From positions 1 to 64,000 of the forward strand of contig JAVJQK010000076.1 in assembly GCA_040218145.1 (NCBI GenBank): a stretch of 64,000 nucleotides of DNA, read 5' to 3'. The translations under genes were made by a program, and so were the position numbers. Of the stretch, positions 1-8,689 are shown piece after piece. Position 1 is the first letter of the stretch. The number at the start of each line of letters is the position of its first letter. Origin of the DNA: Sandaracinaceae bacterium (GTDB taxonomy: Bacteria; Myxococcota_A; Polyangia; Polyangiales; Sandaracinaceae). The notes beneath the pieces are model-generated. The model saw only the letters and a list, made by a program, of their open reading frames with translations, ran no database searches and had not been told where the DNA came from.

Positions 1-490
1 CGACGAGCTGCAGGCGCTCTGCGAGAAGGAGACGAAGTACTTCGGCGACGCGCACGAGTCGGCGCGGAAGAGTCGGCTCCGCGGGGAGGAGGCGGTCTTC
101 CCCGCGGGAACCTATCTGATGAAGGTCCAGCACAACGCCCCGGTCGAGGACCCGCTGGACGACGCGGTCCTGGCCGTGTGGGAGACCTTCGAGGACATGC
201 CGAGCCGGATGACGGCCGAGGAGCGGCACGCGCTGACGCGGGTGGTCCGCCGGTACGCGCGCGAGATCGACGAGGACGCGATGGAGGACTCGCTGGCCAT
301 TCGGCTCGAGGCGACGCAGGGGAGCACGGTGGACCGGTTCGAGTCGCCGCGGGTCTCGACGGAGGGCCCGGACGTGCCGAAGAAGCTCGTGACTCTCCGC
401 ACCGTCGAGCGGCCTCGCGACCCCGATCCCTCGGTCCAGCGCGACGCGCGCGCGAGCGACGAGCCTCCCGACCCAACGAGCGACAGCTAG
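1..490 (+). CDS. Hypothetical protein, C-terminal part (5' end outside window)
   Basis: The reading frame is open from the window edge to the stop at 488-490 and encodes about 162 residues, so the true start lies upstream. The visible part is charged and hydrophilic, with an FPAGTYLMKVQHNAPVE segment near residues 33-49. It ends in a disordered Asp/Pro/Arg-rich tail. There is no signal peptide or membrane segment. I do not recognise a family. The next 387 bases contain no convincing gene. Confidence 0.6.
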   Translation, partial: DELQALCEKETKYFGDAHESARKSRLRGEEAVFPAGTYLMKVQHNAPVEDPLDDAVLAVWETFEDMPSRMTAEERHALTRVVRRYAREIDEDAMEDSLAIRLEATQGSTVDRFESPRVSTEGPDVPKKLVTLRTVERPRDPDPSVQRDARASDEPPDPTSDS

Positions 491-877
491 GTCTCCGCGC
501 GGCTCGATGACGACTCGGGCCGCGCACACCTGCGTCCGCGGTGCGGGCGGGCAAACCTGAGTGGCCAGATACGGCTCGAATTCACTGCTTTCGAGCCCCG
601 AGCGCCGGCCATCGCGTGGACAGATGCGGGAAACCGACGGCGGACGCGACCACGCGGACGAGTGGAGGAGCCGCTAGCGCAGACCACCCGGCAGACTTCG
701 CCGCGCGACGCGGACCACCCGGCATTGCCTCCCCAAGCTGCATTGCCTTCGGTCCAAGCTGCCACCGCACGTACGCCGCCACTCGAGTGTCACTGTTTGG
801 TGAGAAGTAATTTTGCACACCGGGTATACCATGGCACTCGGACCACGCACCGTGTGTCGAGGTCGAGGGGGGAACAC
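491..877. other. Gene-free stretch with a short direct repeat
   Basis: This is 387 bases between the first stop and the kinase start. The reading frames here are compositional and I support none. It holds an imperfect tandem duplication at 722-761 and a possible -10 element (TATACC, 825-830) ahead of the kinase. I see nothing else. Confidence 0.6.
722..761 (+). repeat. Two-copy imperfect direct repeat upstream of kinase gene
   Basis: GCATTGCCT-N3-CAAGCTG (722-740) is followed by GCATTGCCT-N6-CAAGCTG (740-761). The copies share one G and lie about 115-155 bases before the kinase start. This could be a paired activator site or a chance duplication. Confidence 0.4.
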
Positions 878-1735
878 ATGCGAGTCATGCCGGAGGTGGG
901 CGCTCCGATCGGGGAGCGGTACACGCTGGTGGGTCCGCTCGGGGAAGGTGGACTGGGCACGGTCTGGGAAGCCGAGGACGCCGCGCTCCGCAGGCGGGTC
1001 GCCATCAAGCTGGCGCGGGCGGACACGCCCCTGAACGCGGAGCACCTCGCGCGGATCGAGCGGGAGGCGCAGCTCGTGGCGCAGATGGACCACGCCAACA
1101 TCGTGCGCGTCTACGACTACGGCGTCGACGCCGGCTATGGTCCCTTCATCGCGATGGAGCTGCTCCGCGGCCACAGCCTCGAGGACGAGCTCGAGATACA
1201 CGGGACCATCCGGCTGAAGGAGATCGTCGCGTGGCTCGGGCCGGTCGCGGACGCGCTGGACGTGCTTCACGCACGCGGCGTGGTGCACCGCGACGTGAAG
1301 CCGCCCAACATGATGCGGATCGAGAAGCGGGGGGGCGCCGTGGTCAAGCTGCTCGACTTCGGGATCGCCGCGTTCCTCGACGGCCACGAGCGGTTGACCA
1401 GCCAGGGCTGCATCGTCGGCACGCCCGAGTACATGGCGCCCGAGGTTGTCGAAGGGGCGCTGGCGACGGCGCAGAGCGACGTTTACGCCCTGGCCGTGGT
1501 GGCGTACGAGGCGCTCTCCGGCGCGCTGCCCCATGACGGCGGCTCCCCGATGGAGATCCTCCGCGCCAAGGCGACGCGGCCCGCGCACGCACTCTCGGAG
1601 AGCACGGGGCGGATGTTCTCGCTGCCCCTCGAGGAGGCGTTCGCCCGAGCCCTCGCCCGCGATCCGAGACGGCGCTGTCGAAGCGCTGGTGAGCTCGTCG
1701 ACCTCCTGCGCGGCTGTATCCGCGGGAGACCGTGA
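878..1735 (+). CDS. Soluble Ser/Thr protein kinase (PknB/Hanks type, kinase domain only)
   Basis: 285 aa, essentially one complete eukaryotic-like kinase domain. It has a glycine loop (GEGGLG, residues 23-28), the ATP-binding Lys44 in AIK, the catalytic loop HRDVKPPN (Asp139, Lys141, Asn144), DFG at 160-162, and GTPEYMAPE at 181-189. All key residues are present, so it should be active. There is no membrane segment or extra sensor domain, so it probably acts in the cytoplasm as part of a larger network. I chose ATG 878 because a purine-rich AGGGGGGAA lies just ahead of it and the kinase fold begins at residue 11; the frame stays open upstream to 662. The substrate is unknown. Confidence 0.92.
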   Translation: MRVMPEVGAPIGERYTLVGPLGEGGLGTVWEAEDAALRRRVAIKLARADTPLNAEHLARIEREAQLVAQMDHANIVRVYDYGVDAGYGPFIAMELLRGHSLEDELEIHGTIRLKEIVAWLGPVADALDVLHARGVVHRDVKPPNMMRIEKRGGAVVKLLDFGIAAFLDGHERLTSQGCIVGTPEYMAPEVVEGALATAQSDVYALAVVAYEALSGALPHDGGSPMEILRAKATRPAHALSESTGRMFSLPLEEAFARALARDPRRRCRSAGELVDLLRGCIRGRP

Positions 1736-1843
1736 TCACCTCTCCTTCGGGCGAGGGGCCAAACGCGGATCGGGATCTCCCCCAGCAGGCGACGACGGCT
1801 GTCGTCGGCGACGAACACGACTGGTCCACGGGCGCGCTCCGTG

Positions 1844-2755
1844 TCAGCGCGGTTCTGCGGGCGTCGCCGCGGGCAGGCGGAGCTCGACCCAGACCGGCCA
1901 GTGATCCGACAGCGGCGCCGTTTCGTCGAACGCGCGGTCGACCCCCCAGTCCTCGACGAGCAGGTTGCCCTCGGGCGCGGCGATCACGACGCGATCGTAG
2001 GGGCACTCGGACGCGGCGACGTTGGTGTCGGCGGAGTGCGGGACGACCCAGTCATAGGCGTCGCCGTGAATGGGGAGCGCGTCGAGGTCCGTCTCGGACG
2101 CGTAGCCGCAGCCCGCGTTGAAGTCGCCGAGAGCGACGAAGACCTGCTCCTCCGCGAAGCGCGTCCGCGCCCACCGGAAGACGTGCTCCATGGCGGCGAT
2201 CTCGCGCACCGCGCGGCGCGGCGGGGTGTGAATGTTGATGAGGACGAGCGAGGCGTCCTGGCCGACGAGCCCGAACCGGCTCAAGAAGGGCTCGCGCTGA
2301 AAGTGATCCGCCTCCGAGTCGTCGTAGAGCGTCGGCGCGCCCAGGACACGCAGCCGGTCGGTGCGGTACAGGTAGGCGTATTGCTCCTGCGAGCGTCGGT
2401 CGTCGGGCTCTCGTCCCGTCCGGTCGGAGAGCGCCATCGCGTACGTCACGCTCCCCTCGGCGTTGACGGCGTCGAGGAGGCGCAGGGGCGCTCGCCCGGA
2501 GGCGTCGCGGATCTCCTGCACGGCGACGAGGTCGTAGCGACGCACGATCGCGGCCACGGCTCGGAGCCACTCCGGGCGCGCGGCCTTGGTGGGCCCGAAG
2601 ACCTGGAGGTTGAAGGTGGCGAGGCGCAGCCGGACCGCGGGCGCGGGCCGAGCGGCGACGGGGGGAGGCGCGGATCGGGTCGGCCCGGCGCAGCTGACGG
2701 CCAGCGACGCGGCGAGCGCGAGTGCGATCGAGTGAAGGACGGCGCGGCGCTTCAC
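1844..2755 (-). CDS. Secreted DNase I-like endonuclease/exonuclease/phosphatase lipoprotein
   Basis: 303 aa. A GTG start at 2755 gives a lipoprotein signal (MKRRAVLHSI..., lipobox AVSC). The EEP fold motifs follow in order: LATFNLQVFG (Asn), VAVQEI (metal-binding Glu), EQYAYLYR, LGDFNAGCGY (Asp/Asn) and SDHWPVW (catalytic Asp/His). The VQEI and EQYAYLYR motifs point to the DNase I branch rather than inositol phosphatases. It probably cuts extracellular DNA from the cell envelope. The frame runs open to 3559, but only the GTG start yields a signal peptide. It is divergent from the lipoprotein gene at 2828. Confidence 0.85.
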   Translation of the reverse strand: MKRRAVLHSIALALAASLAVSCAGPTRSAPPPVAARPAPAVRLRLATFNLQVFGPTKAARPEWLRAVAAIVRRYDLVAVQEIRDASGRAPLRLLDAVNAEGSVTYAMALSDRTGREPDDRRSQEQYAYLYRTDRLRVLGAPTLYDDSEADHFQREPFLSRFGLVGQDASLVLINIHTPPRRAVREIAAMEHVFRWARTRFAEEQVFVALGDFNAGCGYASETDLDALPIHGDAYDWVVPHSADTNVAASECPYDRVVIAAPEGNLLVEDWGVDRAFDETAPLSDHWPVWVELRLPAATPAEPR

Positions 2756-2827
2756 GTCCCGAGCATGCCAGGCGACGACGTCCGCGTCTCCGCCCAAGCT
2801 CTGCCCGCACGCGAAGGTCCACCGCGC

Positions 2828-3256
2828 ATGAAGAGCTGGAAGGCATCTTGGTGCGCGGCGCTCCTCGCGAGCTGCGCCGGAGGTGGGGCCCGGGGCGCGG
2901 TGATCGACGACGCGGCGCCGCGCAGCCGGGTCGAGCGCGTCTTCGTCGTGGTCGAGAGCGAGGCGTCCGTGCACGCCGCCTCGCTCCGCGTCGACGGAGA
3001 GGACTGGGGGCGCTTCGAAGCCGCCGCGCCGGCGAGACGCGTCTTGCTCGCCGCGAGCCCCCAGCCGGGCGCGCTGACCACGGCGGGCGCGTGGGTCCGG
3101 TTCCTCGAGCGCGACCTGCCTCCGGGTGGCCACGTGCTCGAGGTCGTGGAGATCGAGACGGGAGACGGCGCCGTGGCGGTGAACGAGCACGTCCCGTTCG
3201 TCGTGGAAGAGGGTCACGTCACCAGCTACGCGGGCGCGCTGCGGGTGACGCGATGA
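2828..3256 (+). CDS. Small exported protein or lipoprotein, unknown
   Basis: 142 aa beginning MKSWKASWCAALLASCAGG. The signal ends in a lipobox-like LASC, so it is likely a lipoprotein, although the n-region is short. The rest is predicted beta-rich (about residues 35-142), in a repeated FVVVES.../VRFLERDLPPGGH pattern that suggests a single Ig-like sandwich. I recognise no family. Its stop overlaps the next start (ATGA at 3253-3256), so the two are probably translationally coupled and may form a complex. Confidence 0.7.
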   Translation: MKSWKASWCAALLASCAGGGARGAVIDDAAPRSRVERVFVVVESEASVHAASLRVDGEDWGRFEAAAPARRVLLAASPQPGALTTAGAWVRFLERDLPPGGHVLEVVEIETGDGAVAVNEHVPFVVEEGHVTSYAGALRVTR

Positions 3257-3582
3257 GGGCGTTGATCGTGGTCGCCCTGCTCTGTGGCGGCTGCAGCGCC
3301 GTGACCTTCGAGAACCGCCTTCCGGGCGCCACGGTCGAGAACGCGCGCGTCGAGACCGAGGACGGCGACGTGCTCTGGCTCGCGAGCGATCGGGTGCTGC
3401 CGGGCGGCTCACGCCGGGTCTCGCCCGGGCCTTCGGTCGTCGGTGAGCGAGGCCGCCTCGTGTTCGAGCTGGTCGTGGGGGGACGGCGGGCGGAGCTGGA
3501 GGGGACCGAGTCGGTGCGCCTCGACGAGGGGACGCAGCTGATCCTGGCCCCCGACACACCGGTCCGCGCGCGCCTGGAGTGA
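3253..3582 (+). CDS. Small lipoprotein, unknown, coupled to the preceding gene
   Basis: 109 aa. MRALIVVALLCGGCSAV is a compact lipoprotein signal (lipobox CGGC). The mature part is a short beta-rich domain (residues 20-109) with alternating hydrophobic strands. The ATG overlaps the stop of the preceding gene by four bases. No family is recognised. Like its partner it looks like one small envelope beta-sandwich domain. Confidence 0.72.
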   Translation: MRALIVVALLCGGCSAVTFENRLPGATVENARVETEDGDVLWLASDRVLPGGSRRVSPGPSVVGERGRLVFELVVGGRRAELEGTESVRLDEGTQLILAPDTPVRARLE

Positions 3583-3610
3583 CCCCGCGCGCCAGCCGCC
3601 CTCCGCGCGC

Positions 3611-4375
3611 TCACCCCCGGTCGAGGTGATGCACCCGCGGCCAGCTCGCGCAGTGACAGCCGCAGCCGCCGTGGTGGAGGAGCAGGGCGTCGCCGGGCAG
3701 CACCGTGACCTGGTCGATCGACTCGTCCTCGACGTCGAAGTCCACGGGCGCCTCTTCGCCGCGGCGCACGGTCACGCGGAGCAGAGGGCCGTCGTCGGCG
3801 TAGGTCCCCTGGACCTCGACCTCGAGCCCGGGGCCGCGAAAGAAGCGGCGGTGAGCGCCGGCTTCGTCGTCGTACTCCATGTTCGACGGCGCCAGACGCT
3901 CGGCGGTGCTGAAGCCGTGCTGGGTGAGGTAGCGACGGATCCGGCGCACGCCCTCCATGTCGATCGGTCCCTGGCGCTCGTGGGGCACGTCGTAGACCTG
4001 AGGCCAGTCGATCTCGTGCACGACCCGTCCCGTATGGATGCGCTGCACCTCGAGCGTGCCGTCACCCCAGTCGTTGCCCTGCGCGAAGGCGATCACGAAC
4101 CGGCCATCCTCGCTGACCGCCGGGAACCCCTCGGGGATGAGCACTCGCTCTCCGCCGGGGACGCGGATCACGCGAAGCCCGGGGGCAAGGACCGGCTCCT
4201 CGCCGACGTCCGAGGGGCCCTCGAAGGACGTCTCCACACCCGGCTCCGGGACCTGCGCGTCGACCTCGAGCGCCGGAGCGGGCTCGGCTGCGTCGGCGGG
4301 CGCGACCGAGGGAAGGGGATCGCAGGCCGAGACGAGGGCGACCACGAGCGATAGGAGCGGGGCGAGGCGGGGCAT
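3611..4375 (-). CDS. Lipoprotein, unknown, with Cys/His C-terminus
   Basis: 254 aa. MPRLAPLLSLVVALVSAC gives a classic lipobox (VSAC), followed by an Ala/Pro/Glu linker to about residue 65. The body contains a beta-propeller-like FPAVSEDGRFVIAFAQG segment, as in TolB/WD-type blades, and a short helical region. It closes with GGCGCHC, a Cys/His cluster that could bind metal or form disulfides. GAGAGG upstream of ATG 4375 serves as ribosome binding site. It converges on the gene ending at 3582. No family is recognised. Confidence 0.72.
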   Translation of the reverse strand: MPRLAPLLSLVVALVSACDPLPSVAPADAAEPAPALEVDAQVPEPGVETSFEGPSDVGEEPVLAPGLRVIRVPGGERVLIPEGFPAVSEDGRFVIAFAQGNDWGDGTLEVQRIHTGRVVHEIDWPQVYDVPHERQGPIDMEGVRRIRRYLTQHGFSTAERLAPSNMEYDDEAGAHRRFFRGPGLEVEVQGTYADDGPLLRVTVRRGEEAPVDFDVEDESIDQVTVLPGDALLLHHGGCGCHCASWPRVHHLDRG

Positions 4376-4655
4376 GTGCGACCTCTCATCAAGGTCGATG
4401 CCAACCCATCATCGGCGCTCCGGAGCAGATCGGGAGAAAGGAGACCGCGTCTGCTCACCCGCGATCGTCTCCGCCCGGACACGCCACTCGGTCCGAGGGG
4501 CGCGCGGGGGACACGCGACACGGTGAGCCCGCGCATGCCGCGCTCCGACGCGGCGCGCCCAGAGACCTGGATCAGCCGAGATCAGTGGCGGGCGCAAACG
4601 CGTCGTCACAGGCTCCGCCTGACCGGCGCCGCGTCGGGCCGGCACGAGGAGCGAG

Positions 4656-6377
4656 ATGACCGAGCAGCACGAGTCACGCGGCGCCCTGAGTCGCCGAGGG
4701 TTCCTGATCGCGGCGGGCGGCGCCCTGGCTGGCGTCGCGTGCGGGGGCACGAGCCTCGGCGAAGACGGCGGCGCGGACGGTGGCCCCCTGGGGTCCGACG
4801 GCGGGCCCGGCGACGCAGGCACGCCGGACGCTGGCGTCGGGCCGAGCTGGCTGCTGCCCGAAGGTCACTACGAGGGCCACTTCCCGCTCCACGTGATCTA
4901 CCCCCGACCCGACGACGAGACCGAGGCGTACGCGCGCCACCGCCACGCCTACCCAGGGGTCCTCTACGAGATCCCCATCGGCGTGCAGTTCGGCAAGTGG
5001 CCCTACCGCTACGAGCTCATGGAGGGACCCGAGGGCGCGCGCGTGGTGCACGAGACGCTGCGGTGGAACGGCGTCGACGCCTTCGAGGTCCCCGAGGGCT
5101 ATGGCGTGATCGCCTGGGACGTCGCCGCCGACGCGCCCGCGGGGCCCCACAGCTTCCACGTGCGCGTCTACGACCAGGATCACGGCCGGGACGGTGACTC
5201 CTTCGTCGACGTCACCTGGACGACCTCCGTCGGCACCTCCCAGTTCGTGTTCCTCGACCCGCTCGGGGGCGACGACGCGACGGCGGACGGGAGCATCGAG
5301 GCCCCGTTCCGCGAGCTCGCCGCGTTGCAGGACTCCGGCCGTGGAGGCGACAAGATCTGCTACATCCGCGAGACTGCGCCCCTCGACCCGGACGAGTCCC
5401 GCTTCGCGGGAGGCTACCGGCCCGACCCGCCCCGGCAGCTTCGCTTCGGTTCCAGCGACGAGCCGAAGGCGTACGTCGCGTTCCCGGGCGAGTCCGTGGT
5501 GTTCAACAACGCAGGTCAGAGCGGCTTCGCGCAGTCGGCGTCCGGCTCCAACCGCGACGTCTTCTTCGCCGGCATCGTGACCGCGTTCGCCGGCCAGGAG
5601 GCGCGCAGCAGCGGCAACGTGCGCGTCATCATCCACCGCCACGGCGCGGTTCGCTCCACGTTCTGGCGCATGGGCTGCGTCCGCGCGTTCGGCGGCACCC
5701 GCAAGGACGACAACCACGGCTTCATCTGGTACCCGCGGGCCGGCGGGAACGTCGACGACGCCACCGGGCACCTCTACCTCTACGCAGCCGACTGCTGGAT
5801 GGACCGCATGAACGTCGACGCGGGCGTCGACGCCTCCTTCGACGGAGTCGGCGCGAACGGCCCGCACCTCTGGTCCACCTACACCACCAACCGGACCCTG
5901 GCCGAGCGACACCGGGTGTCGAACAGCGTCGTCGTCAACAACGGCTTCGTCATCGTGAAGGGCTCGGCGCGCGACGCGGAGATCCGCGCCTGCGTCACGG
6001 TGGAGGGGAACAGCGGCTACTACCACGTGCGCGCGCTGGGCTCCTCGAGCGACGGCGAGACAGCGAGAGTTGCGCTCTGCTACAACAGGACCGGGAGCGA
6101 CGAGGGCCGCGTCTTCATGGGGCAGGCCGGCAACAACCCGCCCTATCAGGACATCATCGCCTACCGCAACTCGTGCGCCGGCCCCATCACCGGCGCCGGC
6201 AACGCGGAGGCCTACAGCAGCGCCTTCAACAACGTCGCCCGCAGCGTCGCCGACACGGTCAAGACGTCCGAGGGCAACGTGGCGCACGGCGGGGAGCTCC
6301 CCTTCGACGCCGAGCTCAACCTCGTCGGTGCCGCGAGGGCGGAGCACCTCGGCACGAAGGGCGCCGAGGTCGCGTGA
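4656..6377 (+). CDS. Tat-exported right-handed parallel beta-helix protein
   Basis: 573 aa. The N-terminus has a twin-arginine motif (LSRRGFLIAAGG, residues 10-21) followed by GVACGG, so it is exported folded and may be lipidated. A Gly/Asp linker runs to about residue 62. Near residue 200 a GGDDATADGSIEAPFREL signature marks the start of many pectate-lyase-type beta-helices. The rest has helix rungs rich in Asn, Gly and Val (NVRVIIHRHG, SVVVNNGFVI). I see no confident catalytic triad, so binding or polysaccharide cleavage are both possible. GAGGAG precedes ATG 4656. Confidence 0.78.
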   Translation: MTEQHESRGALSRRGFLIAAGGALAGVACGGTSLGEDGGADGGPLGSDGGPGDAGTPDAGVGPSWLLPEGHYEGHFPLHVIYPRPDDETEAYARHRHAYPGVLYEIPIGVQFGKWPYRYELMEGPEGARVVHETLRWNGVDAFEVPEGYGVIAWDVAADAPAGPHSFHVRVYDQDHGRDGDSFVDVTWTTSVGTSQFVFLDPLGGDDATADGSIEAPFRELAALQDSGRGGDKICYIRETAPLDPDESRFAGGYRPDPPRQLRFGSSDEPKAYVAFPGESVVFNNAGQSGFAQSASGSNRDVFFAGIVTAFAGQEARSSGNVRVIIHRHGAVRSTFWRMGCVRAFGGTRKDDNHGFIWYPRAGGNVDDATGHLYLYAADCWMDRMNVDAGVDASFDGVGANGPHLWSTYTTNRTLAERHRVSNSVVVNNGFVIVKGSARDAEIRACVTVEGNSGYYHVRALGSSSDGETARVALCYNRTGSDEGRVFMGQAGNNPPYQDIIAYRNSCAGPITGAGNAEAYSSAFNNVARSVADTVKTSEGNVAHGGELPFDAELNLVGAARAEHLGTKGAEVA

Positions 6378-6460
6378 TGTCCCCGGGCCGGGCCAGTGAC
6401 CGCCTTCTGGACATGTGAGAGGTTCGGGAGGCCGGCCAAGGCCGCGCGAACGGAGGAATC

Positions 6461-6796
6461 ATGAGCCAAGCCGATGACGCGACCCCTTCCGCTCACTACA
6501 CGCGGTTCGCGAAGAAGCACCCCGCGATCGCCGAGGCGCACGCGAAGCTCGGTGAGGCGGTGCGCGCAGCGGGGCCGCTGACGGAACGCGAGATCGCCCT
6601 CGTGAAGCTGGCGCTCGCGGTGGGCGCCCACACCGAAGGTGGCGTGCACGCCCACGCGCGTCGCGCGCACGCAGCGGGAGTCGAGCGAGCCGCGATCGAG
6701 CAGGTCACGCTCCTGGCGGCCCCGACGCTGGGCTTCCCGCACACGATGGCGGCCTACAGCTGGCTCACGGACACGCTCGACGACCTGGACCCCTGA
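6461..6796 (+). CDS. Carboxymuconolactone decarboxylase (AhpD-like) family protein
   Basis: 111 aa, a typical single CMD domain. The motif GAHTEGGVHAHARRAHAAGV (about residues 49-68) and TLGFPHTMAAYSW (87-99) match the CMD fold. The redox CXXC of AhpD is absent: the equivalent stretch is TEGGVHAH, as in members that are not thiol peroxidase partners. It should form a multimeric all-helical cytoplasmic protein. A strong GGAGGAATC precedes ATG 6461. The substrate is unknown. Confidence 0.85.
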   Translation: MSQADDATPSAHYTRFAKKHPAIAEAHAKLGEAVRAAGPLTEREIALVKLALAVGAHTEGGVHAHARRAHAAGVERAAIEQVTLLAAPTLGFPHTMAAYSWLTDTLDDLDP

Positions 6797-6928
6797 TCCG
6801 GGCCGCTCCAGCCCCGTCGACCCTTCGACGTCCACGGTGTCGGCTTCGCCGAAACCCGGAAGACACTTCGCGACGGCGGTACTGGCGTGCGCGCGAGGAC
6901 GACGAGCGAGGCGACGCTCGGTGCGTGA

Positions 6929-6934
6929 TAGCGT
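6929..6934 (+). promoter_or_regulatory. -10 hexamer (TAGCGT) for a leaderless start
   Basis: TAGCGT ends 5 nt before ATG 6940. It favours that start over the in-frame GTG at 6925, which would lie upstream of this hexamer. No Shine-Dalgarno is seen. Confidence 0.5.
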
Positions 6935-6939
6935 GCCGC

Positions 6940-7908
6940 ATGCGCCGCGATGGCCTGTCCCTCACTGTGCTGCTCTTCACGGCGCCGTGCGCACTCGCGC
7001 TCTCGGGCTGCGATGAGCCCGCGGCATCCAGCGACGCTGCGATCGACGACGCTGCGATCGGCATGGACTCCGGAGCGCGGGACGGCGCCGCGTCCGACAC
7101 GGGCGCACCCGACACGGGCCCGCGCATCGAGGACGCGGCGAGCGACGCGGGGCCCATCGGGAGCGTCGGATGCGTGAGCGGCGCGGGTCTCCCCGAGGGC
7201 GAGAACACCCTGACCGTGCAGTCGATGAGCCGCCGCTTCGTCCTGCGGCTCCCCGCGGGCTACTCGACCGATCGCGCGTGGCCGGTCGTGCTCGCCCTGC
7301 ACGGCAACGGCGGCAGCCCCGACTACTGGGACGGCACGAGCGGCGCGCGGAACCTCCGGGCCGTGCTCGAGGACCACGCGATCCTCGTCATCGCGCACGC
7401 GATCGATGGCCAGTGGCGGGACTACGGCATGGACGCGTCCACCTGGCCGGCCCGCGTCGAGAGCGAGCTGGCGTACTTCGACGACGTGCTGAGCGCCGTG
7501 CGCGCCGAGCTCTGCGTCGACGAAGACGCGCTCTTCGCGATGGGCTTCAGCGGCGGCGGCAGCTTCAGCGGCGTCCTCGGCTGCCGCCGAACCGACATCC
7601 GCGCGATCGCGGTCGGCGGCTCGGTCATCTACTTCGACGAGGCCGACTGCGTGGGCACCCCGGCGGCGTGGATCACCATCGGTGAGGGCGAGCTCTCGAG
7701 CGGGCGGACCGCCTACCGGGACTTCTTCCGTGACCGCGCGGGCTGCGCCGCGAGCTCGACGCCCACCGAGCCCGACCCACCGTGCGTCACCTACGACGGC
7801 TGCCGCGCGGGCACCCCGGTGCACTACTGTGAGCACCCCGACGGTCACGTCTGGCCCGACTTCGGCTCGCAGGCCGCGTGGGACTTCTTCGGTCAGTTCG
7901 TCGACTGA
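6940..7908 (+). CDS. Secreted alpha/beta-hydrolase lipoprotein, PHB depolymerase/feruloyl esterase (LpqC) type
   Basis: 322 aa. The lipoprotein signal ends in LSGC, followed by an Asp/Ala/Gly linker to about residue 75. The hydrolase domain follows: oxyanion region VLALHGNGGSPDYW, nucleophile elbow MGFSGGGSF, and a catalytic His in PDGHVWPDF near the end. Numerous cysteines (GCRRTD, DCVG, GCAASS, PCVTYDGCR, HYC) suggest disulfides outside the cytoplasm. The family (COG3509) hydrolyses polyhydroxyalkanoates or acyl-/feruloyl-polysaccharide esters; I cannot choose between these. ATG 6940 is used rather than GTG 6925 because of the promoter hexamer between them. Confidence 0.85.
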   Translation: MRRDGLSLTVLLFTAPCALALSGCDEPAASSDAAIDDAAIGMDSGARDGAASDTGAPDTGPRIEDAASDAGPIGSVGCVSGAGLPEGENTLTVQSMSRRFVLRLPAGYSTDRAWPVVLALHGNGGSPDYWDGTSGARNLRAVLEDHAILVIAHAIDGQWRDYGMDASTWPARVESELAYFDDVLSAVRAELCVDEDALFAMGFSGGGSFSGVLGCRRTDIRAIAVGGSVIYFDEADCVGTPAAWITIGEGELSSGRTAYRDFFRDRAGCAASSTPTEPDPPCVTYDGCRAGTPVHYCEHPDGHVWPDFGSQAAWDFFGQFVD

Positions 7909-7935
7909 CCAGGTGCATCGTTCGCGGGGAGCGAC

Positions 7936-8364
7936 ATGACACGGAATCAGAAGATCGCCTCGGGGTGTGGCTGCGCGTTGCTCGTCGCGGCGGCGTGCGC
8001 CATCGGCGTCTACGTGTGGGCGCAGGGCGCGATGGGAGAGCTGCGCGAAGAGGGGCGCGCCGTCATGGCCGAGGCAGAAGAGTTCGGTCGGGGGCGACCG
8101 TCTTCGGCGTGCATGGACGAGGCGTTCTCCCGGCTCGACGCCTGCGACGGGGTGATGTGCGAGGCGACGACCGGCGCGTGGCTCGAGGCGTGCCTCCGTG
8201 CGTCGACGCGGCCGACCGGGTTCTGCGACGGCGTCCCGCCCGAGAGCGAGATCATGGCCAGCGCGCGGTACCGGATCGCGGCGTGCCGAGCGCGCGGCGC
8301 ACGCGACGAGCAGGCCTGCGGCCGACTGCTCGCGTCGGTCCAGCGCGTGTGCGCGGAGCCGTAG
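7936..8364 (+). CDS. Hypothetical membrane-anchored Cys-rich protein
   Basis: 142 aa. A short cytoplasmic start is followed by one membrane helix (about residues 8-30, CGCALLVAAACAIGVYVWA), then a soluble domain with about nine cysteines spaced as in disulfide-bonded helical bundles (SSACMDEAF, LDACDGVMC, LEACLRA). GGGGAG precedes ATG 7936. It lies in line with the next small gene (11 bases away), probably one operon. No family is recognised. Confidence 0.7.
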   Translation: MTRNQKIASGCGCALLVAAACAIGVYVWAQGAMGELREEGRAVMAEAEEFGRGRPSSACMDEAFSRLDACDGVMCEATTGAWLEACLRASTRPTGFCDGVPPESEIMASARYRIAACRARGARDEQACGRLLASVQRVCAEP

Positions 8365-8374
8365 GGGAGGGACG

Positions 8375-8677
8375 ATGCGCGACGAGGCCGAGTCGAGCCC
8401 ACTGCGTTGGACTCGGCGCGTGCGCCGCGTCTTCGCTCTCGTGCTCTTGCTCCTGCCCGGGTGCCTCGCCCTGGGGTGCCCGTGCGGCTCGTCCACATCG
8501 GACCCGCTGGGCGAGCACGACACGACGTTTCCGGGGCTGCACGTGCTCGACGACGCGTGCGCCTGCCGCTGCGGTGACGACCCGCCGGAGGCCGAGCCCC
8601 GTGACCGGGACTGCGCCGCGTACGAGGGGGACTGCGTCGACGAGTCCGGGGCGCGACGCGACCGCTTCTGTCAGTGA
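8375..8677 (+). CDS. Small Cys-rich lipoprotein, unknown
   Basis: 100 aa. A long Arg-rich n-region (RWTRRVRRV) leads into LVLLLLPGCLALGC, where LALGC is a good lipobox. The mature part is short (about 62 residues) with eight cysteines, including ACACRCG. GGGGAGGG stands ahead of ATG 8375. It probably shares a transcript with the preceding membrane protein. No function can be assigned. Confidence 0.65.
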   Translation: MRDEAESSPLRWTRRVRRVFALVLLLLPGCLALGCPCGSSTSDPLGEHDTTFPGLHVLDDACACRCGDDPPEAEPRDRDCAAYEGDCVDESGARRDRFCQ

Positions 8678-8689
8678 GTCGCTCGGTGA

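Noticed and set aside
541-810. Small frame between the first gene and the kinase
   Set aside because: No ribosome site or protein-like pattern; ordinary high-GC open frame.
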